A stretch of DNA of 64,000 nucleotides from Deferribacter desulfuricans SSM1 (lineage in GTDB: Bacteria > Chrysiogenota > Deferribacteres > Deferribacterales > Deferribacteraceae): contig NC_013939.1 of NCBI RefSeq assembly GCF_000010985.1, positions 1,145,501 through 1,209,500 on the forward strand. The letters are read 5' to 3'. Below, piece by piece: positions 26,917 to 37,268 of this stretch. Below the pieces are notes generated by a model. It was not told the origin of the DNA. It saw only the letters and a list, made by a program, of their open reading frames with translations, and ran no database searches. The translations under genes and the position numbers were made by a program. The stretch's first letter is position 1. The number at the start of each line of letters is the position of its first letter.

Positions 26917-27879
26917 ATGGCGATTCAACCTTTACCATTTGAAACACAGATTTTTGAGCTTGAAAAAAAGATTGAAGAGTTAAAGAAAGTTTCTGAGCTT
27001 TCAGATCAATCTTTAAGTAAAGAAATAGAAAGTTTAGAAAAAAAATTGGAGCAGGTTAAAGCAAATATATATAAGTCTCTCACTCCTCAGCAGAAAGTTA
27101 TGGTTGCTAGACACCCAAACCGTCCTTACACATTAGATTTTGTCAAATATATTTTTGAAGACTTTGTTGAGCTACATGGTGATCGTCTTTTTAGAGACGA
27201 TCCAGCTATTGTTTGCGGAATTGCAAAATTTGATGGTGAACCTGTTACAATAGTTGGTCATCAAAAAGGTAAAAATACAAAAGAAAATATATATAGAAAT
27301 TTTGGGATGGCACATCCTGAAGGGTATAGGAAAGCTTTAAGAGTATTTCAATTAGCTGAGAAATTTAGAAGACCGATAATTACATTTGTAGATACACCAG
27401 GGGCTTTTCCAGGGATAGAAGCAGAGGAAAGAGGGCAGGCTGAAGCTATAGCAAGAAATTTAAGAGAAATGGCAGGTTTAACTGTTCCAATGATTACTAT
27501 AATAACTGGTGAAGGTGGTAGTGGTGGAGCTTTAGCAATTGCAATGGGCAATAGAGTTTTAATGTTAGAGCACTCTATTTATGCGGTTATCAGTCCAGAG
27601 GGGTGTGCTTCAATACTATGGAAAGATGCTTCCTACTCTGATAAAGCTGCAGAAGCATTAAAGTTAACTGCTCAAGATTTATTGAAATTAAAAGTAATCG
27701 ATGAAATAATAAAAGAACCAGTGGGCGGCGCACATAGAGATCATTTAGAAACTGCTAAAAATGTAAAATATGCTATCAGAAAGCATCTAAACGAGTTGAT
27801 GGCTATGTCATCTGATAAACTGTTTGAAGATCGTTATATGAAATATAGAAATATTGGGGTTTTTGCTGAAGCTAAATGA
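26917..27879 (+). CDS. accA: Acetyl-CoA carboxylase carboxyltransferase subunit alpha
   Basis: A 320-residue subunit that, with AccD, transfers carboxyl from biotin to acetyl-CoA to give malonyl-CoA for fatty acid synthesis. An N-terminal coiled coil ([16 protein letters not shown] onward) is followed by the crotonase-like core with [18 protein letters not shown] and [18 protein letters not shown], which form the oxyanion hole. The normal length and motifs leave little doubt. AccD is not in the window. Stop overlaps the mutL start by 4 bp (ATGA). Confidence 0.95.
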   Translation: MAIQPLPFETQIFELEKKIEELKKVSELSDQSLSKEIESLEKKLEQVKANIYKSLTPQQKVMVARHPNRPYTLDFVKYIFEDFVELHGDRLFRDDPAIVCGIAKFDGEPVTIVGHQKGKNTKENIYRNFGMAHPEGYRKALRVFQLAEKFRRPIITFVDTPGAFPGIEAEERGQAEAIARNLREMAGLTVPMITIITGEGGSGGALAIAMGNRVLMLEHSIYAVISPEGCASILWKDASYSDKAAEALKLTAQDLLKLKVIDEIIKEPVGGAHRDHLETAKNVKYAIRKHLNELMAMSSDKLFEDRYMKYRNIGVFAEAK

Positions 27880-29582
27880 GGAAAATAAATGTTTTACCTG
27901 ATGATGTTGCAAATAAAATTGCAGCTGGAGAGGTAGTAGAAAGACCTTTCAATGTTGTAAAAGAGCTAGTAGAAAATTCTTTAGATGCTGGCGCCACTAA
28001 AATTGAAATAGAGTTGATTGATGGTGGGTTATCTCTAATTAAGGTTGTAGATAATGGATTAGGGATAGATGAAGAAGATTTACCTCTAACAGTTCAAAGG
28101 TTTGCTACAAGCAAAATTACAAAATATGAAGATATTTTCTCTATAAACAGTTTTGGATTTCGTGGAGAGGCACTTTCAGCAATAAGTTCAGTAAGTGATT
28201 TCAGTATAAAAAGTAAAGGGAATGAGTTAAGAGTAAGTTTCGGAAATATAATAAGTATATCTCCAGCAGCATATACAAATGGTACTATTGTAACAGTAAA
28301 AAATCTTTTTGAAAAAGTACCAGCTAGGCACAAATTTTTAAAATCTCCCACATCGGAATATAAAGAAATTTTAAAATATATTAAACATATAGCCTTATTA
28401 AACTATAACGTATCATTTAAAGTGATAAACAATGGAAAAGTGGCATTAAACTTAATAAACGATAACAACCTGTTAGATAGAGTAAAAAAGATTATTGGTG
28501 AAGATTATTCGTTTATTGAGCTTAATTTTGAAAATAAGGTTAAAATTAGTGGTGTAGTTACTACGCCAGATGTTCAAAAATTTAGGAAAGATAGTATCTT
28601 GATTGGAGTAAATAATAGAGCTATTAAAGATAATCTAATACAACAAGCAATTTTACAGGCATATCATAGAAAATTGCCAGAAAATAGATACCCAATCGCT
28701 GTTTTAAACATAGAAATCTCACCAGATCAAATCGATGTTAATGTTCATCCTGCTAAGCTTTTTATAAGGTTTTACAATAGTAACTTATTGTTTAAAGATG
28801 TTTATAAAGCAGTTGAAAGTTGTCTAAAAAATTATGATTTAAAGAATAACTCGAAAGGAACTTCTGATATACCTTTGGATGAGTTGAATTTCGGTGGTGT
28901 TAAAGAGGATGAAATCAAATATACAGTTGATTTATCAAATATTGTAGATGTTGTTGAAATAAATAAAGAAAAAAATACTAAAAACAATGATCTCAATTTG
29001 AGTTATAGGCAAACTCTAAATAAAGAGTTTAAAATAATTGGGCAACTTTTTGATACAGTTATATTAGTTGAGTATAATAATGAGTTATGGCTGATAGATC
29101 AGCATATAGCACATGAAAGAGTTTTATATGAGAAATTTATGAACAATGCCGATTTCGTTTCTTCGGTATACCTTACAGAACCGCTACTAATTTCCATTGA
29201 TGAAGAACTTGTAGAATTTTGTATAAAAAATCAAGCAAAACTTGCAAAATGTGGCATTGACCTTGAGCAATTTGGCAAAAATGTTATCAAGATAAATTCT
29301 GTACCATCTCAATTTTTAAATAAAGATATAGAAAAAGAGATTAAAGAATTTATTAAAAACTCAATGGAAAGTATCTTAGATAATGATTTGAATGAACCCA
29401 TATATTTAAATATGTCATGTAAGTTAGCCATAAAAGCAGGAGACAAACTATTAGAAGAAGAAATGAATGATATCGTTTCAAATCTTTTAAAATGTGAAAA
29501 TCCTTTTACCTGCCCACATGGCAGACCAATAGTTTATAAAATAAAAAAAGAAGAAATATTTAAAAAGTTTAATCGTCAATGA
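27876..29582 (+). CDS. mutL: DNA mismatch repair protein MutL
   Basis: A 568-residue GHKL ATPase. The N-terminal domain has [28 protein letters not shown] and [13 protein letters not shown]. The C-terminal dimerisation domain has [14 protein letters not shown], a near-perfect endonuclease motif (DQHAxxExxxxE with Ile for Ala), and CPHGRP near the end. MutL is therefore predicted to nick DNA itself, as in bacteria without MutH. MutS is not in the window. Coupled to accA upstream and miaA downstream by 4-bp overlaps; the mutL-miaA pairing is common in bacteria. Confidence 0.95.
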   Translation: MRKINVLPDDVANKIAAGEVVERPFNVVKELVENSLDAGATKIEIELIDGGLSLIKVVDNGLGIDEEDLPLTVQRFATSKITKYEDIFSINSFGFRGEALSAISSVSDFSIKSKGNELRVSFGNIISISPAAYTNGTIVTVKNLFEKVPARHKFLKSPTSEYKEILKYIKHIALLNYNVSFKVINNGKVALNLINDNNLLDRVKKIIGEDYSFIELNFENKVKISGVVTTPDVQKFRKDSILIGVNNRAIKDNLIQQAILQAYHRKLPENRYPIAVLNIEISPDQIDVNVHPAKLFIRFYNSNLLFKDVYKAVESCLKNYDLKNNSKGTSDIPLDELNFGGVKEDEIKYTVDLSNIVDVVEINKEKNTKNNDLNLSYRQTLNKEFKIIGQLFDTVILVEYNNELWLIDQHIAHERVLYEKFMNNADFVSSVYLTEPLLISIDEELVEFCIKNQAKLAKCGIDLEQFGKNVIKINSVPSQFLNKDIEKEIKEFIKNSMESILDNDLNEPIYLNMSCKLAIKAGDKLLEEEMNDIVSNLLKCENPFTCPHGRPIVYKIKKEEIFKKFNRQ

Positions 29583-30496
29583 TTCCAGTTATAACAGGAC
29601 CTACTGCTACAGGAAAAACAGATTTTGTTTTAAATCTTGCAAAGGAAATAGATTTAGAAATTATTAATGCAGATGCCTATCAAGTTTATAAATATATGGA
29701 TATAGGTACTGCAAAACCATCTTTAGAAGAAAGAAAACAGATAAAACATCATTTAATAGACATTTTAACACCAGATAAAACTTACTCTGCTGGAGATTTT
29801 TTCGACAATGCAGAAAAACTAATAGAAGAGATCTTAGCTAAGAATAAAAAACCTATAATTGTTGGCGGAACGGGTCTATATGTTGAAACATTACAAAAAG
29901 GGTTATTTAAAGGTCCTCCTAGGAATGAGCAAATCAGAAATGAGTTTAGGAACATAATAAAAGATAAAGGGCTACAATATCTTTATGAGCATCTTAAAAA
30001 GATTGACCCAGAATACGCTTTAAAAATTTCAGAGAACGATTCTGTAAGGATTATAAGAGCATTAGAAGTCTATGAAATCTTAAAAATCCCTTTTACAGAA
30101 GCGCATCGTATTTATCATAAATATCCAAAATTCCAGTACAAAATTTATGTTTTTTATAGGAAACGACAAAATCTTTATGATAGAATCAATAAACGTGTTG
30201 ATACCATGATTAAGTTTGGGTGGGTTGATGAAGTAAATAATTTGAAAAATATGGGATATTCAAAAGATTTACCTTCTATGAAAGCTATTGGCTACTGTGA
30301 AATCTATGATTATATCGAAGGTAAAATGGATTTGGATGAAACGATTCAAAAAATAAAAAAAAGAACTCGTAATTTTGCAAAAAGACAACTCACTTGGTTT
30401 AGACATATGCAAAATGTTGAATGGGTAGATGTGGAAAATTACGATATGAAAGATTTAATAAACAAGATAATATCAGACTATGATTGTAGTATATAA
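29579..30496 (+). CDS. miaA: tRNA dimethylallyltransferase MiaA
   Basis: A 305-residue prenyltransferase that adds dimethylallyl to N6 of A37 in tRNAs reading UNN codons. The P-loop GPTATGKT is at 7-14, followed by DAYQVYKYMDIGTAKPS and a GGTGLYVETL block; KAIGYCEI near the C-terminus is also typical. It overlaps mutL by 4 bp and is the last gene of accA-mutL-miaA. The partner methylthiotransferase MiaB is not in the window. Confidence 0.95.
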   Translation: MIPVITGPTATGKTDFVLNLAKEIDLEIINADAYQVYKYMDIGTAKPSLEERKQIKHHLIDILTPDKTYSAGDFFDNAEKLIEEILAKNKKPIIVGGTGLYVETLQKGLFKGPPRNEQIRNEFRNIIKDKGLQYLYEHLKKIDPEYALKISENDSVRIIRALEVYEILKIPFTEAHRIYHKYPKFQYKIYVFYRKRQNLYDRINKRVDTMIKFGWVDEVNNLKNMGYSKDLPSMKAIGYCEIYDYIEGKMDLDETIQKIKKRTRNFAKRQLTWFRHMQNVEWVDVENYDMKDLINKIISDYDCSI

Positions 30497-30533
30497 TTAT
30501 ATATTATATTTTGATATTTTGATTAAGCACTAC

Positions 30534-30562
30534 TTGACTTTGTTTAGTCTTGGTAGTAATAT
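30534..30562 (+). promoter_or_regulatory. Sigma70-type promoter of the hom operon
   Basis: TTGACT (30534-30539) and TAATAT (30557-30562) are separated by 17 bp, 30 bp before the hom ATG, with AGGAGG between. This is among the best promoter matches in the window. A small dyad CCTAAA/TTTAGG overlaps the RBS region at 30565-30578. Confidence 0.65.
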
Positions 30563-30592
30563 CCCCTAAATTTTTAGGAGGTAGTAGCTATA

Positions 30593-31906
30593 ATGCATTC
30601 GGTTAATGTTGGGATAATCGGTTATGGCACTGTTGGTAGCGGAACTGTAGAAGTTTTAATAGATAACAAAGAAACCATAAAACAAAAAACAGGGATTGAA
30701 ATTAATATTACAAAAATTGCTGATTTAAGAATTGATAAGATTCAAGATAAATATTTAGATCAAATCCCTTTTAAAACAAAAGATGCTTATGAAATAATTA
30801 ATGATGATAATATAGATATTGTTGTTGAGCTAATTGGTGGATATGAGCCCGCAAAAACCTTTATTATGGATTCATTAAAAAATCAAAAACATGTTGTTAC
30901 AGCTAATAAAGCATTACTTGCTGTAGATGGATTAGACATTTTTAAACTTTCTGATGAAAAAGGTGTATATTTAGGCTTTGAGGGTAGTGTTGGAGGAGGT
31001 ATCCCTATTATTAGGGTTATAAAAGAAGATTTAGCTGCAAATAATATCAAAGAGATATATGGAATAATTAATGGTACTGCAAATTATATTTTAACCAAAA
31101 TGGAGCAAGATAAAAAGGAGTTTGATGAAGTTTTAAAAGAAGCTCAACAGCTTGGATATGCAGAAGCTGATCCAACTTTTGACGTAGAAGGGATTGATAC
31201 CGCTCATAAAATCACTATTCTCTCCACATTAGCTTTCAACACAATTGTACCTTTTGATAAAGTTTTTGTTGAAGGGATATCAAAGATAAAACAGGTAGAT
31301 ATAGATTTTGCAAATAAATTGGGGTGTAAAATAAAGCTTCTTGCAATTGCTAAAAAACATGAAAATGATATTGAAGTGAGAGTACATCCAACAATGATAC
31401 CAAATAGATATATTTTATCCAAGGTAGTGGATGTCTTTAATGCTATTTACCTTATTTCTGATAAAGTGGATAGAACAATTCATTATGGTAGAGGTGCAGG
31501 AGCAAAACCCACTGGTAGCGCAGTTGCTGGAGATATAATAGATATAGCTAGAAAACTCGTTTCTGGATGTCAAAAAACAGTTTCTACATTAGGGTTTACT
31601 GGGAAATATACACAATATTACCCAATAAAAGATATAAATGATATTAGATCATCATTTTATCTTAGGTTCAACGCTTTGGATAAACCAGGAGTTTTATCTA
31701 AAATTGCCGGTATTCTTGGCAAATATGGAATCAGTATCAGCTCGGCAATCCAACCTGGAGAAAGCTCACCAGGTGATGTTGTTCCTCTTGTTTTTATGAC
31801 TCATGAAACTCTTGGTAGAAATGTAAATAATGCAGTAAATGAAATAGATAGTTTAGATGTTGTAAAAGATAAGACTGTAGTAATAAGAGTAGAAGGGAAG
31901 AAATAA
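30593..31906 (+). CDS. hom: Homoserine dehydrogenase with ACT domain
   Basis: A 437-residue enzyme reducing aspartate semialdehyde to homoserine. The NAD(P)-binding IGYGTVGSGTVEVL is at the N-terminus, followed by VTANKALLA, GSVGGGIPIIR and ADPTFDVEGIDTAHK with the catalytic Lys/Asp region. The C-terminal ACT domain (about 355-430) suggests feedback by threonine. It is the first gene of hom-apgM-lysC-cimA, a threonine/isoleucine precursor operon. The stop overlaps the next start (TAATG). Confidence 0.94.
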   Translation: MHSVNVGIIGYGTVGSGTVEVLIDNKETIKQKTGIEINITKIADLRIDKIQDKYLDQIPFKTKDAYEIINDDNIDIVVELIGGYEPAKTFIMDSLKNQKHVVTANKALLAVDGLDIFKLSDEKGVYLGFEGSVGGGIPIIRVIKEDLAANNIKEIYGIINGTANYILTKMEQDKKEFDEVLKEAQQLGYAEADPTFDVEGIDTAHKITILSTLAFNTIVPFDKVFVEGISKIKQVDIDFANKLGCKIKLLAIAKKHENDIEVRVHPTMIPNRYILSKVVDVFNAIYLISDKVDRTIHYGRGAGAKPTGSAVAGDIIDIARKLVSGCQKTVSTLGFTGKYTQYYPIKDINDIRSSFYLRFNALDKPGVLSKIAGILGKYGISISSAIQPGESSPGDVVPLVFMTHETLGRNVNNAVNEIDSLDVVKDKTVVIRVEGKK

Positions 31907-33066
31907 TGAAACATATTGTGCTTTTATGTGATGGGATGAGTGATCATAAAATTGATAAATTAGATAATAAAACCGTTTTGGAATATGCAAACACACCACA
32001 TTTTAACCAATTAGCAAAAGAGGGGATTTGTGGATTAATTCACACAACACCAGAAGGGTGGTATCCTGGAAGCGATGTTTGTAATCTATCTGTATTTGGG
32101 TATAACCCAAAAGATGTTTATACAGGCAGAAGTCCTATTGAGGCAGCTAGCATAGGTATAGATTTAGGTGAAAACGATTTTGCTTTTAGATGTAATTTGG
32201 TAACTCTTGATAGCCAATTTAAAAAGATGGAAGATTTTAGTGCTTTTCATATTGATAATGAAACAGCAAAAAAAGCTATCGATTTGCTTAATGAACACTT
32301 CAAAGATTCAAATATAGAGTTTTATCCGGGTGTTGGATATAGAAATATTATGGTTGTTAGAAATATGGATTTTGATGTAAAGACAACACCTCCTCACGAT
32401 ATTATGAATCAAAATATAGATAGTTATTTACCTACAGGTAAGAATGCTGATTTCTTAAATAAAATTATTAAAAAATCATGGGAATTGCTTGATGGAGAAT
32501 TTAAAGAAGCTAATTCTATATGGTTGTGGGGTGAGGGTAAAAAACCAAGTTTAACACCATTTGAAGATAAATTTGGATTAAAAGGTGCTGTTATTGCAGC
32601 TGTAGACCTGATTAGAGGTATAGGTAATTTGGCAAAAATGACAGTAATTGATGTACCAGGTGCTACAGGGTTTATAGATACAAATTTCAAAGGGAAAGCT
32701 GAGTATGCTATTAAAGCTCTTGATGATGTTGATTACGTATATATCCATGTGGAAGCACCAGATGAGGCAGGGCATATGGGCAGTATAGAAGAAAAATTAA
32801 AAGCAGTTGAAAATATAGATAAGATAATGCTTCCAATAATTATAAATGGGTTAAAAAAATTTGGAGAATATAGATTATTAATTACTCCAGACCATCCAAC
32901 ACCAGTAGAAATCAGAACTCATGTGGCTGAGCCAGTTCCAGCAATAATTTGGGGTTCGGATATAGAACCGGATAAAAATATTGAGTATAATGAGTTTATA
33001 GTGCCATCATTTGAGTTTAAAGATGGTTATAAAATAGGAGATTTTTTCATCAGGAGGTCTAAATGA
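31906..33066 (+). CDS. ApgM-type phosphomutase; possible homoserine kinase substitute
   Basis: A 386-residue alkaline phosphatase-superfamily protein of the archaeal cofactor-independent phosphoglycerate mutase type. [21 protein letters not shown] supplies the first metal Asp (quoted in two parts: LLCDGMSD, then [10 protein letters not shown]). [13 protein letters not shown] carries the nucleophile Ser, and [13 protein letters not shown] and TPDHPTP are metal-binding blocks. ApgM itself interconverts 3- and 2-phosphoglycerate. Relatives encoded beside hom and thrC/lysC genes have been proposed, and at least in one Bacteroides case reported, to serve as homoserine kinase. Its place between hom and lysC, with no thrB in the window, makes that role attractive here, but the sequence alone does not decide. 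Confidence 0.7.
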   Translation: MKHIVLLCDGMSDHKIDKLDNKTVLEYANTPHFNQLAKEGICGLIHTTPEGWYPGSDVCNLSVFGYNPKDVYTGRSPIEAASIGIDLGENDFAFRCNLVTLDSQFKKMEDFSAFHIDNETAKKAIDLLNEHFKDSNIEFYPGVGYRNIMVVRNMDFDVKTTPPHDIMNQNIDSYLPTGKNADFLNKIIKKSWELLDGEFKEANSIWLWGEGKKPSLTPFEDKFGLKGAVIAAVDLIRGIGNLAKMTVIDVPGATGFIDTNFKGKAEYAIKALDDVDYVYIHVEAPDEAGHMGSIEEKLKAVENIDKIMLPIIINGLKKFGEYRLLITPDHPTPVEIRTHVAEPVPAIIWGSDIEPDKNIEYNEFIVPSFEFKDGYKIGDFFIRRSK

Positions 33067-34292
33067 GCTTAGTTGTAATGAAGTTTGGTGGAACCAGTGT
33101 AGGAACTATCGAAAGGATTAAAAATGTTGCAAAGCGTGTAGCTAAGAAAAAAGATGAAGGGCATGATGTGATTGTAACCGTTTCTGCAATGGCAGGAGAA
33201 ACGGATAGATTGATAAACTTAATTAAAGAAATAGACCCTAAGTATGATCCAAGAGAATATGACATGGTTGTCTCAACTGGTGAGCAGGTTAGTATAGGTT
33301 TGCTTGCTCAGGCATTAAAATCTATGGGGTATGATGCTGTATCTTTAACAGGTCCTCAAATAGGGATGATCACTGACGGTGCACATTCTAAAGCTAGAAT
33401 TGTTGAAATTACCGGAGAAAGACTAAGAAAAGAATTAAAAGAGGGGAAAATTTGTGTGGTAGCTGGCTTCCAGGGTATTTATCCTAAAACAGGAGATATA
33501 ACAACCCTTGGTAGAGGAGGCTCAGATACCACAGCAGTAGCTATTGCTGCCGCAATGAAAGCAAATGTATGTGAAATATATACAGATGTAGATGGAGTAT
33601 ATACTGCTGATCCAAGAATTGTTAAAAAGGCAAAAAAGTTGGATAAAATATCATATGAAGAGATGTTAGAATTAGCATCTTTAGGTGCTAAAGTTCTACA
33701 ATCCAGAAGTGTTGAGTTTGGGATGAAGTATAATGTGGATATACTTGTTTTATCATCTTTAGAAGAAAAACCTGGTACATTAGTAACAAAGGAGGATAAA
33801 GATATGGAAAAAGTAATAGTTTCAGGTGTAACAAGTGACAAAAATCAGGCAAAAATTACAATTACTGAAGTTCCAGATAGACCAGGAATTGCTGCAGAAA
33901 TCTTTGAAGAATTGGCAAAACAAAATATAAATGTTGATATGATAGTTCAAAATGTGAGTACTGAAGGTAAAACTGACATATCATTTACTGTAGCTCAAAC
34001 AGATATTCTCAGAGCTTATGATGCATGCAAAGAAATAGCAAAAAATATTGGCGCTTCAAACGTTTTATCAGATGAAAACATAGCTAAAGTATCCATTGTT
34101 GGTGTAGGTATGAAGAGTCATGCAGGTGTTGCTGCTGCTATGTTTAAAACTTTAGCTGAAAACAATATTAATATACAAATGATTTCCACAAGTGAAATTA
34201 AAGTGTCTTGCGTAATCGATGAAAAGTTTTCTGAGCTTGCAGTTAGAGTATTGCATGAAAGATTTGTAGAGGAGGGGGATCATGTCTCGTGA
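33063..34292 (+). CDS. lysC: Aspartate kinase
   Basis: A 409-residue enzyme phosphorylating aspartate, the entry to Lys, Met and Thr. It begins [12 protein letters not shown] with the KFGGTS nucleotide motif, then [17 protein letters not shown] and [15 protein letters not shown]. Two C-terminal ACT domains (about 265-400) indicate allosteric control by lysine and/or threonine. An AGGAGG RBS lies within the apgM 3' end; the two overlap by 4 bp, and lysC overlaps cimA by 11 bp. Confidence 0.95.
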   Translation: MSLVVMKFGGTSVGTIERIKNVAKRVAKKKDEGHDVIVTVSAMAGETDRLINLIKEIDPKYDPREYDMVVSTGEQVSIGLLAQALKSMGYDAVSLTGPQIGMITDGAHSKARIVEITGERLRKELKEGKICVVAGFQGIYPKTGDITTLGRGGSDTTAVAIAAAMKANVCEIYTDVDGVYTADPRIVKKAKKLDKISYEEMLELASLGAKVLQSRSVEFGMKYNVDILVLSSLEEKPGTLVTKEDKDMEKVIVSGVTSDKNQAKITITEVPDRPGIAAEIFEELAKQNINVDMIVQNVSTEGKTDISFTVAQTDILRAYDACKEIAKNIGASNVLSDENIAKVSIVGVGMKSHAGVAAAMFKTLAENNINIQMISTSEIKVSCVIDEKFSELAVRVLHERFVEEGDHVS

Positions 34293-35859
34293 AATAATAT
34301 TATATGATACAACATTAAGAGATGGTACCCAGGCTGAAGATGTAAATTTTACTGTACCAGATAAGGTTAGAATTGCTGAAAAACTTGTAGATTTTGGTAT
34401 ACATTATATTGAAGGTGGTTGGCCTGGTTCAAATCCACGTGATATAGAATTTTTCCAGGCGGTAAAGAAGTCAAGGGTACCCATTGACCACATAGCTGCT
34501 TTTGGAAGCACAAGAAGAGCTAAAAAGAGTTGCGATGATGATGAAATATTTCAGGCTCTTTTAGCTGCTGGGGTTCCTAATATTACAATTTTTGGAAAAA
34601 CGTGGGATTTACATGTAACTGAAGCATTAAAAATTACTTTAGAACAAAATTTAGAAATTATTTACGATTCTATACAGTATCTTAAAAAGAGAGTTGATAC
34701 TGTTTTTTATGATGCAGAACACTTCTTTGATGGTTTTAAAGCCAACAGCGAATACGCTATAAAAACATTGCAGGCAGCTAAAGAAGCTGGTGCAGATTGT
34801 TTAGTTTTGTGTGATACAAATGGCGGGACAATGCCTGATGAACTTGTTGATATTATAGAGATAGTTAAAAAAGAGATTGGAGATTATCCGTTAGGGATTC
34901 ATTGCCACAATGATAGTGATTGTGCTGTGGCAAATTCTTGTTTAGCTGTAAAACACGGTATTGTCCATGTTCAGGGGACAATTAACGGTTATGGCGAAAG
35001 ATGCGGAAATGCAAATCTTTGTTCTGTAATACCTAACTTACAGCTTAAATACGGATATAAATGTGTAACTCCTGAGCAATTAAGAAAGCTTAAAGAAGTA
35101 TCAAGGTTTGTAAATGAACTTGGTAATCTAAAACACAATATTCATCAACCTTACGTTGGTCGGTCTGCTTTTGCTCACAAAGGTGGTGTTCATGTTAGTG
35201 CAATACTTAAAAACTCTAAAACTTATGAACATATAGAACCAGAATTAGTTGGTAACAAACAAAGAGTGTTATTATCAGACTTAAGCGGTAAAAGTAACCT
35301 TATTTATAAAGCAAAAGATTTTGGTCTTGATATTGATCCAAAAGATGAAAGACTTAGTGATTTGTTACAACAATTAAAAGAGCTTGAAAATAAAGGATTT
35401 CAATTTGAAGGTGCCGAAGCATCTTTCGAATTACTAGTTAGAAAAGCCATTGGTAATTTTCAAAAATTCTTTGATCTTCTCAGTTTTAGGGTAATAGATG
35501 AAAAAAGGAGTGCATTGGAGCCACCTTTTGCAGAAGCCACTGTTATGTTGAGGGTAGGTGGAGAAATTGAGCATACAGCTGCAATTGGAAATGGCCCTGT
35601 AAATGCTCTGGACAACGCTTTAAGAAAAGCATTAGAAAAGTTTTATCCAAACTTAAGAACTATGCAACTTGTTGACTATAAAGTAAGAATCTTGACAGGA
35701 AAAGATGGAACAAAAGCTTTAACAAGGGTTTTAATTGAATCAAAAGATGACAAAGATACCTGGGGAACAGTTGGTGTTGCCCACAATATTATTGATGCAA
35801 GTTATCAAGCATTAGTAGACTCTATTGAGTACAAACTTTTTAAAGACGCTTACAAATAA
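34282..35859 (+). CDS. cimA: (R)-citramalate synthase
   Basis: A 525-residue DRE-TIM metallolyase. [19 protein letters not shown] holds the catalytic Arg-Asp pair, [15 protein letters not shown] the metal-binding His pair, and [17 protein letters not shown] is characteristic. The C-terminal LeuA allosteric domain (about 385-520) follows. Tyrosine-poor 'QAEDV' at the active site and the overall length fit the TIGR00977 citramalate synthases rather than isopropylmalate or homocitrate synthase. It condenses pyruvate and acetyl-CoA, giving a threonine-independent route to 2-oxobutyrate and isoleucine. Last gene of the operon, followed by a terminator. Confidence 0.9.
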   Translation: MSREIILYDTTLRDGTQAEDVNFTVPDKVRIAEKLVDFGIHYIEGGWPGSNPRDIEFFQAVKKSRVPIDHIAAFGSTRRAKKSCDDDEIFQALLAAGVPNITIFGKTWDLHVTEALKITLEQNLEIIYDSIQYLKKRVDTVFYDAEHFFDGFKANSEYAIKTLQAAKEAGADCLVLCDTNGGTMPDELVDIIEIVKKEIGDYPLGIHCHNDSDCAVANSCLAVKHGIVHVQGTINGYGERCGNANLCSVIPNLQLKYGYKCVTPEQLRKLKEVSRFVNELGNLKHNIHQPYVGRSAFAHKGGVHVSAILKNSKTYEHIEPELVGNKQRVLLSDLSGKSNLIYKAKDFGLDIDPKDERLSDLLQQLKELENKGFQFEGAEASFELLVRKAIGNFQKFFDLLSFRVIDEKRSALEPPFAEATVMLRVGGEIEHTAAIGNGPVNALDNALRKALEKFYPNLRTMQLVDYKVRILTGKDGTKALTRVLIESKDDKDTWGTVGVAHNIIDASYQALVDSIEYKLFKDAYK

Positions 35860-35863
35860 AATT

Positions 35864-35890
35864 AAGGGGCTTCTGCCCCTTTATTTTATT
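35864..35890. terminator. Terminator between cimA and the anion permease
   Basis: A 7-bp stem AAGGGGC/GCCCCTT with a TTCT loop is followed by TATTTTATTT on the plus strand. The reverse strand also gives a stem with a T-rich tail, so it can serve both convergent genes. Confidence 0.75.
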
Positions 35891-37101
35891 TAAAATATTA
35901 AATCTAACCATGCAATTCCAACTAATAGTGTTATTATTGTAACAACAATACCTATTTTAAAAAACTGCATAAAAGTAATTTTTATACCTTTTTTTAAAGC
36001 AATTTCCAACACAATTATATTTGCAATTGAGCCTAAAATTGTAAGATTACCTGCAAAGGTTGATGCCATTGCTGCAGTTATCCAGTATTCGTGGCTATTT
36101 CCAATTGATTTTATAAAAGGAGCAAAAAGCATTACTGCTGGAACATTTGATACAATATTGCTGAGAATAGCTATAGAAAATGAAAAGAGATACATATTTG
36201 TAAACATGTACTTATTGTATAAAAGATAAATTGTTTTACTAATACCTGTAGTTTCTACAGAAGAAGTAATAACAAATAGTGAGGAAAAAAGTACAAGTAA
36301 TGACCAATCAATCTTTTGAAAGATTTTTTCAGGTTTTATCCTTCTTGTAAATAGAAAAATTGAGGCTGCTATTAAAGCAGAATATGACACTGGATATCTA
36401 AATAAAAATAAAATAAACATGACAATTGTTGTCAATATAAATTTTAATAAAACTGGTTTGTATATTTTAAAGTTAGGAATATATTGATGTATTATTTCTC
36501 TTTCTGTAAATTCTTTTCTAAAAAAAAGTAGCAGGGTAAAATAGAGAATAAATAGCGAAATAATCGAAACTATAAAGAGCGGAATAACAAAATCTAAAAA
36601 CTTAAGCCCAGAATAGCTTGCTATAAGCATATTCTGAGGATTTCCTACTGGTGTTATCGCTGAACCAATGTTAGCTGCCATTCCAAGTCCAAGTAAGTAA
36701 GGTATAGGATTTCTTTTTAAACTAATTAAAATAGAAATTGTTATAGGTGTAAACATTATCACAATCGTATCATTTAACAAAATTGCTGACAGTAAACCAG
36801 AACTAAATATTATGATAAAGAGTAATTTTTTGGGGGTATTAGCGTACTTTATGATCTTATGTGTAATAAGTTCTGAAAAACCGGAAATAACAAAATGTGC
36901 ATTAACAATCATCATAGAAAATAATAATACAAGTGTATCTAAGTTTATTGATTTAAGAGCTGATTTGTAACTAATTCCTCCTGTTATAATTAAAAAAGTA
37001 GCACCAACCAGTGCAATTGTTGTTCTATTCATTCTGAATTTAGGAAAATATCCGATACCTATTGCAACCAGAGTGAAGGCAAGTATAATTTTAGGCAACA
37101 T
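35890..37101 (-). CDS. ArsB/NhaD/SLC13-type anion permease
   Basis: A 403-residue membrane protein with about eleven helices. Two paired re-entrant-loop motifs of the ion transporter superfamily are visible: NIGSAITPVGNPQNML in the first half and AGNLTILGSIANIIVLE in the second. DTIVIMFTP also fits the CitMHS/ArsB group. Members move dicarboxylates, arsenite, silicon, sulfate or sodium, and the substrate cannot be told from sequence. It stands alone, convergent with cimA. Confidence 0.75.
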   Translation of the reverse strand: MLPKIILAFTLVAIGIGYFPKFRMNRTTIALVGATFLIITGGISYKSALKSINLDTLVLLFSMMIVNAHFVISGFSELITHKIIKYANTPKKLLFIIIFSSGLLSAILLNDTIVIMFTPITISILISLKRNPIPYLLGLGMAANIGSAITPVGNPQNMLIASYSGLKFLDFVIPLFIVSIISLFILYFTLLLFFRKEFTEREIIHQYIPNFKIYKPVLLKFILTTIVMFILFLFRYPVSYSALIAASIFLFTRRIKPEKIFQKIDWSLLVLFSSLFVITSSVETTGISKTIYLLYNKYMFTNMYLFSFSIAILSNIVSNVPAVMLFAPFIKSIGNSHEYWITAAMASTFAGNLTILGSIANIIVLEIALKKGIKITFMQFFKIGIVVTIITLLVGIAWLDLIF

Positions 37102-37268
37102 GATTTTTATTCTTTACATTTTATATGAAAAGTCAATAGATATCACTTAATGCTTCTCTATATGTTAATTTTGCAACTATTCTTCTAATCATAAAATTAT
37201 AAAAAAAGTTGGCTTATTATAAAAAATAATCTAAAATAATGATTACAATTGTTAACAGGAGAATGTTT

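Noticed and set aside
30565-30578. Dyad CCTAAATTTTTAGG at the hom RBS as an operator
   Set aside because: Only six base pairs with a two-base centre in AT-rich sequence; noted beside the promoter but not claimed as an operator.
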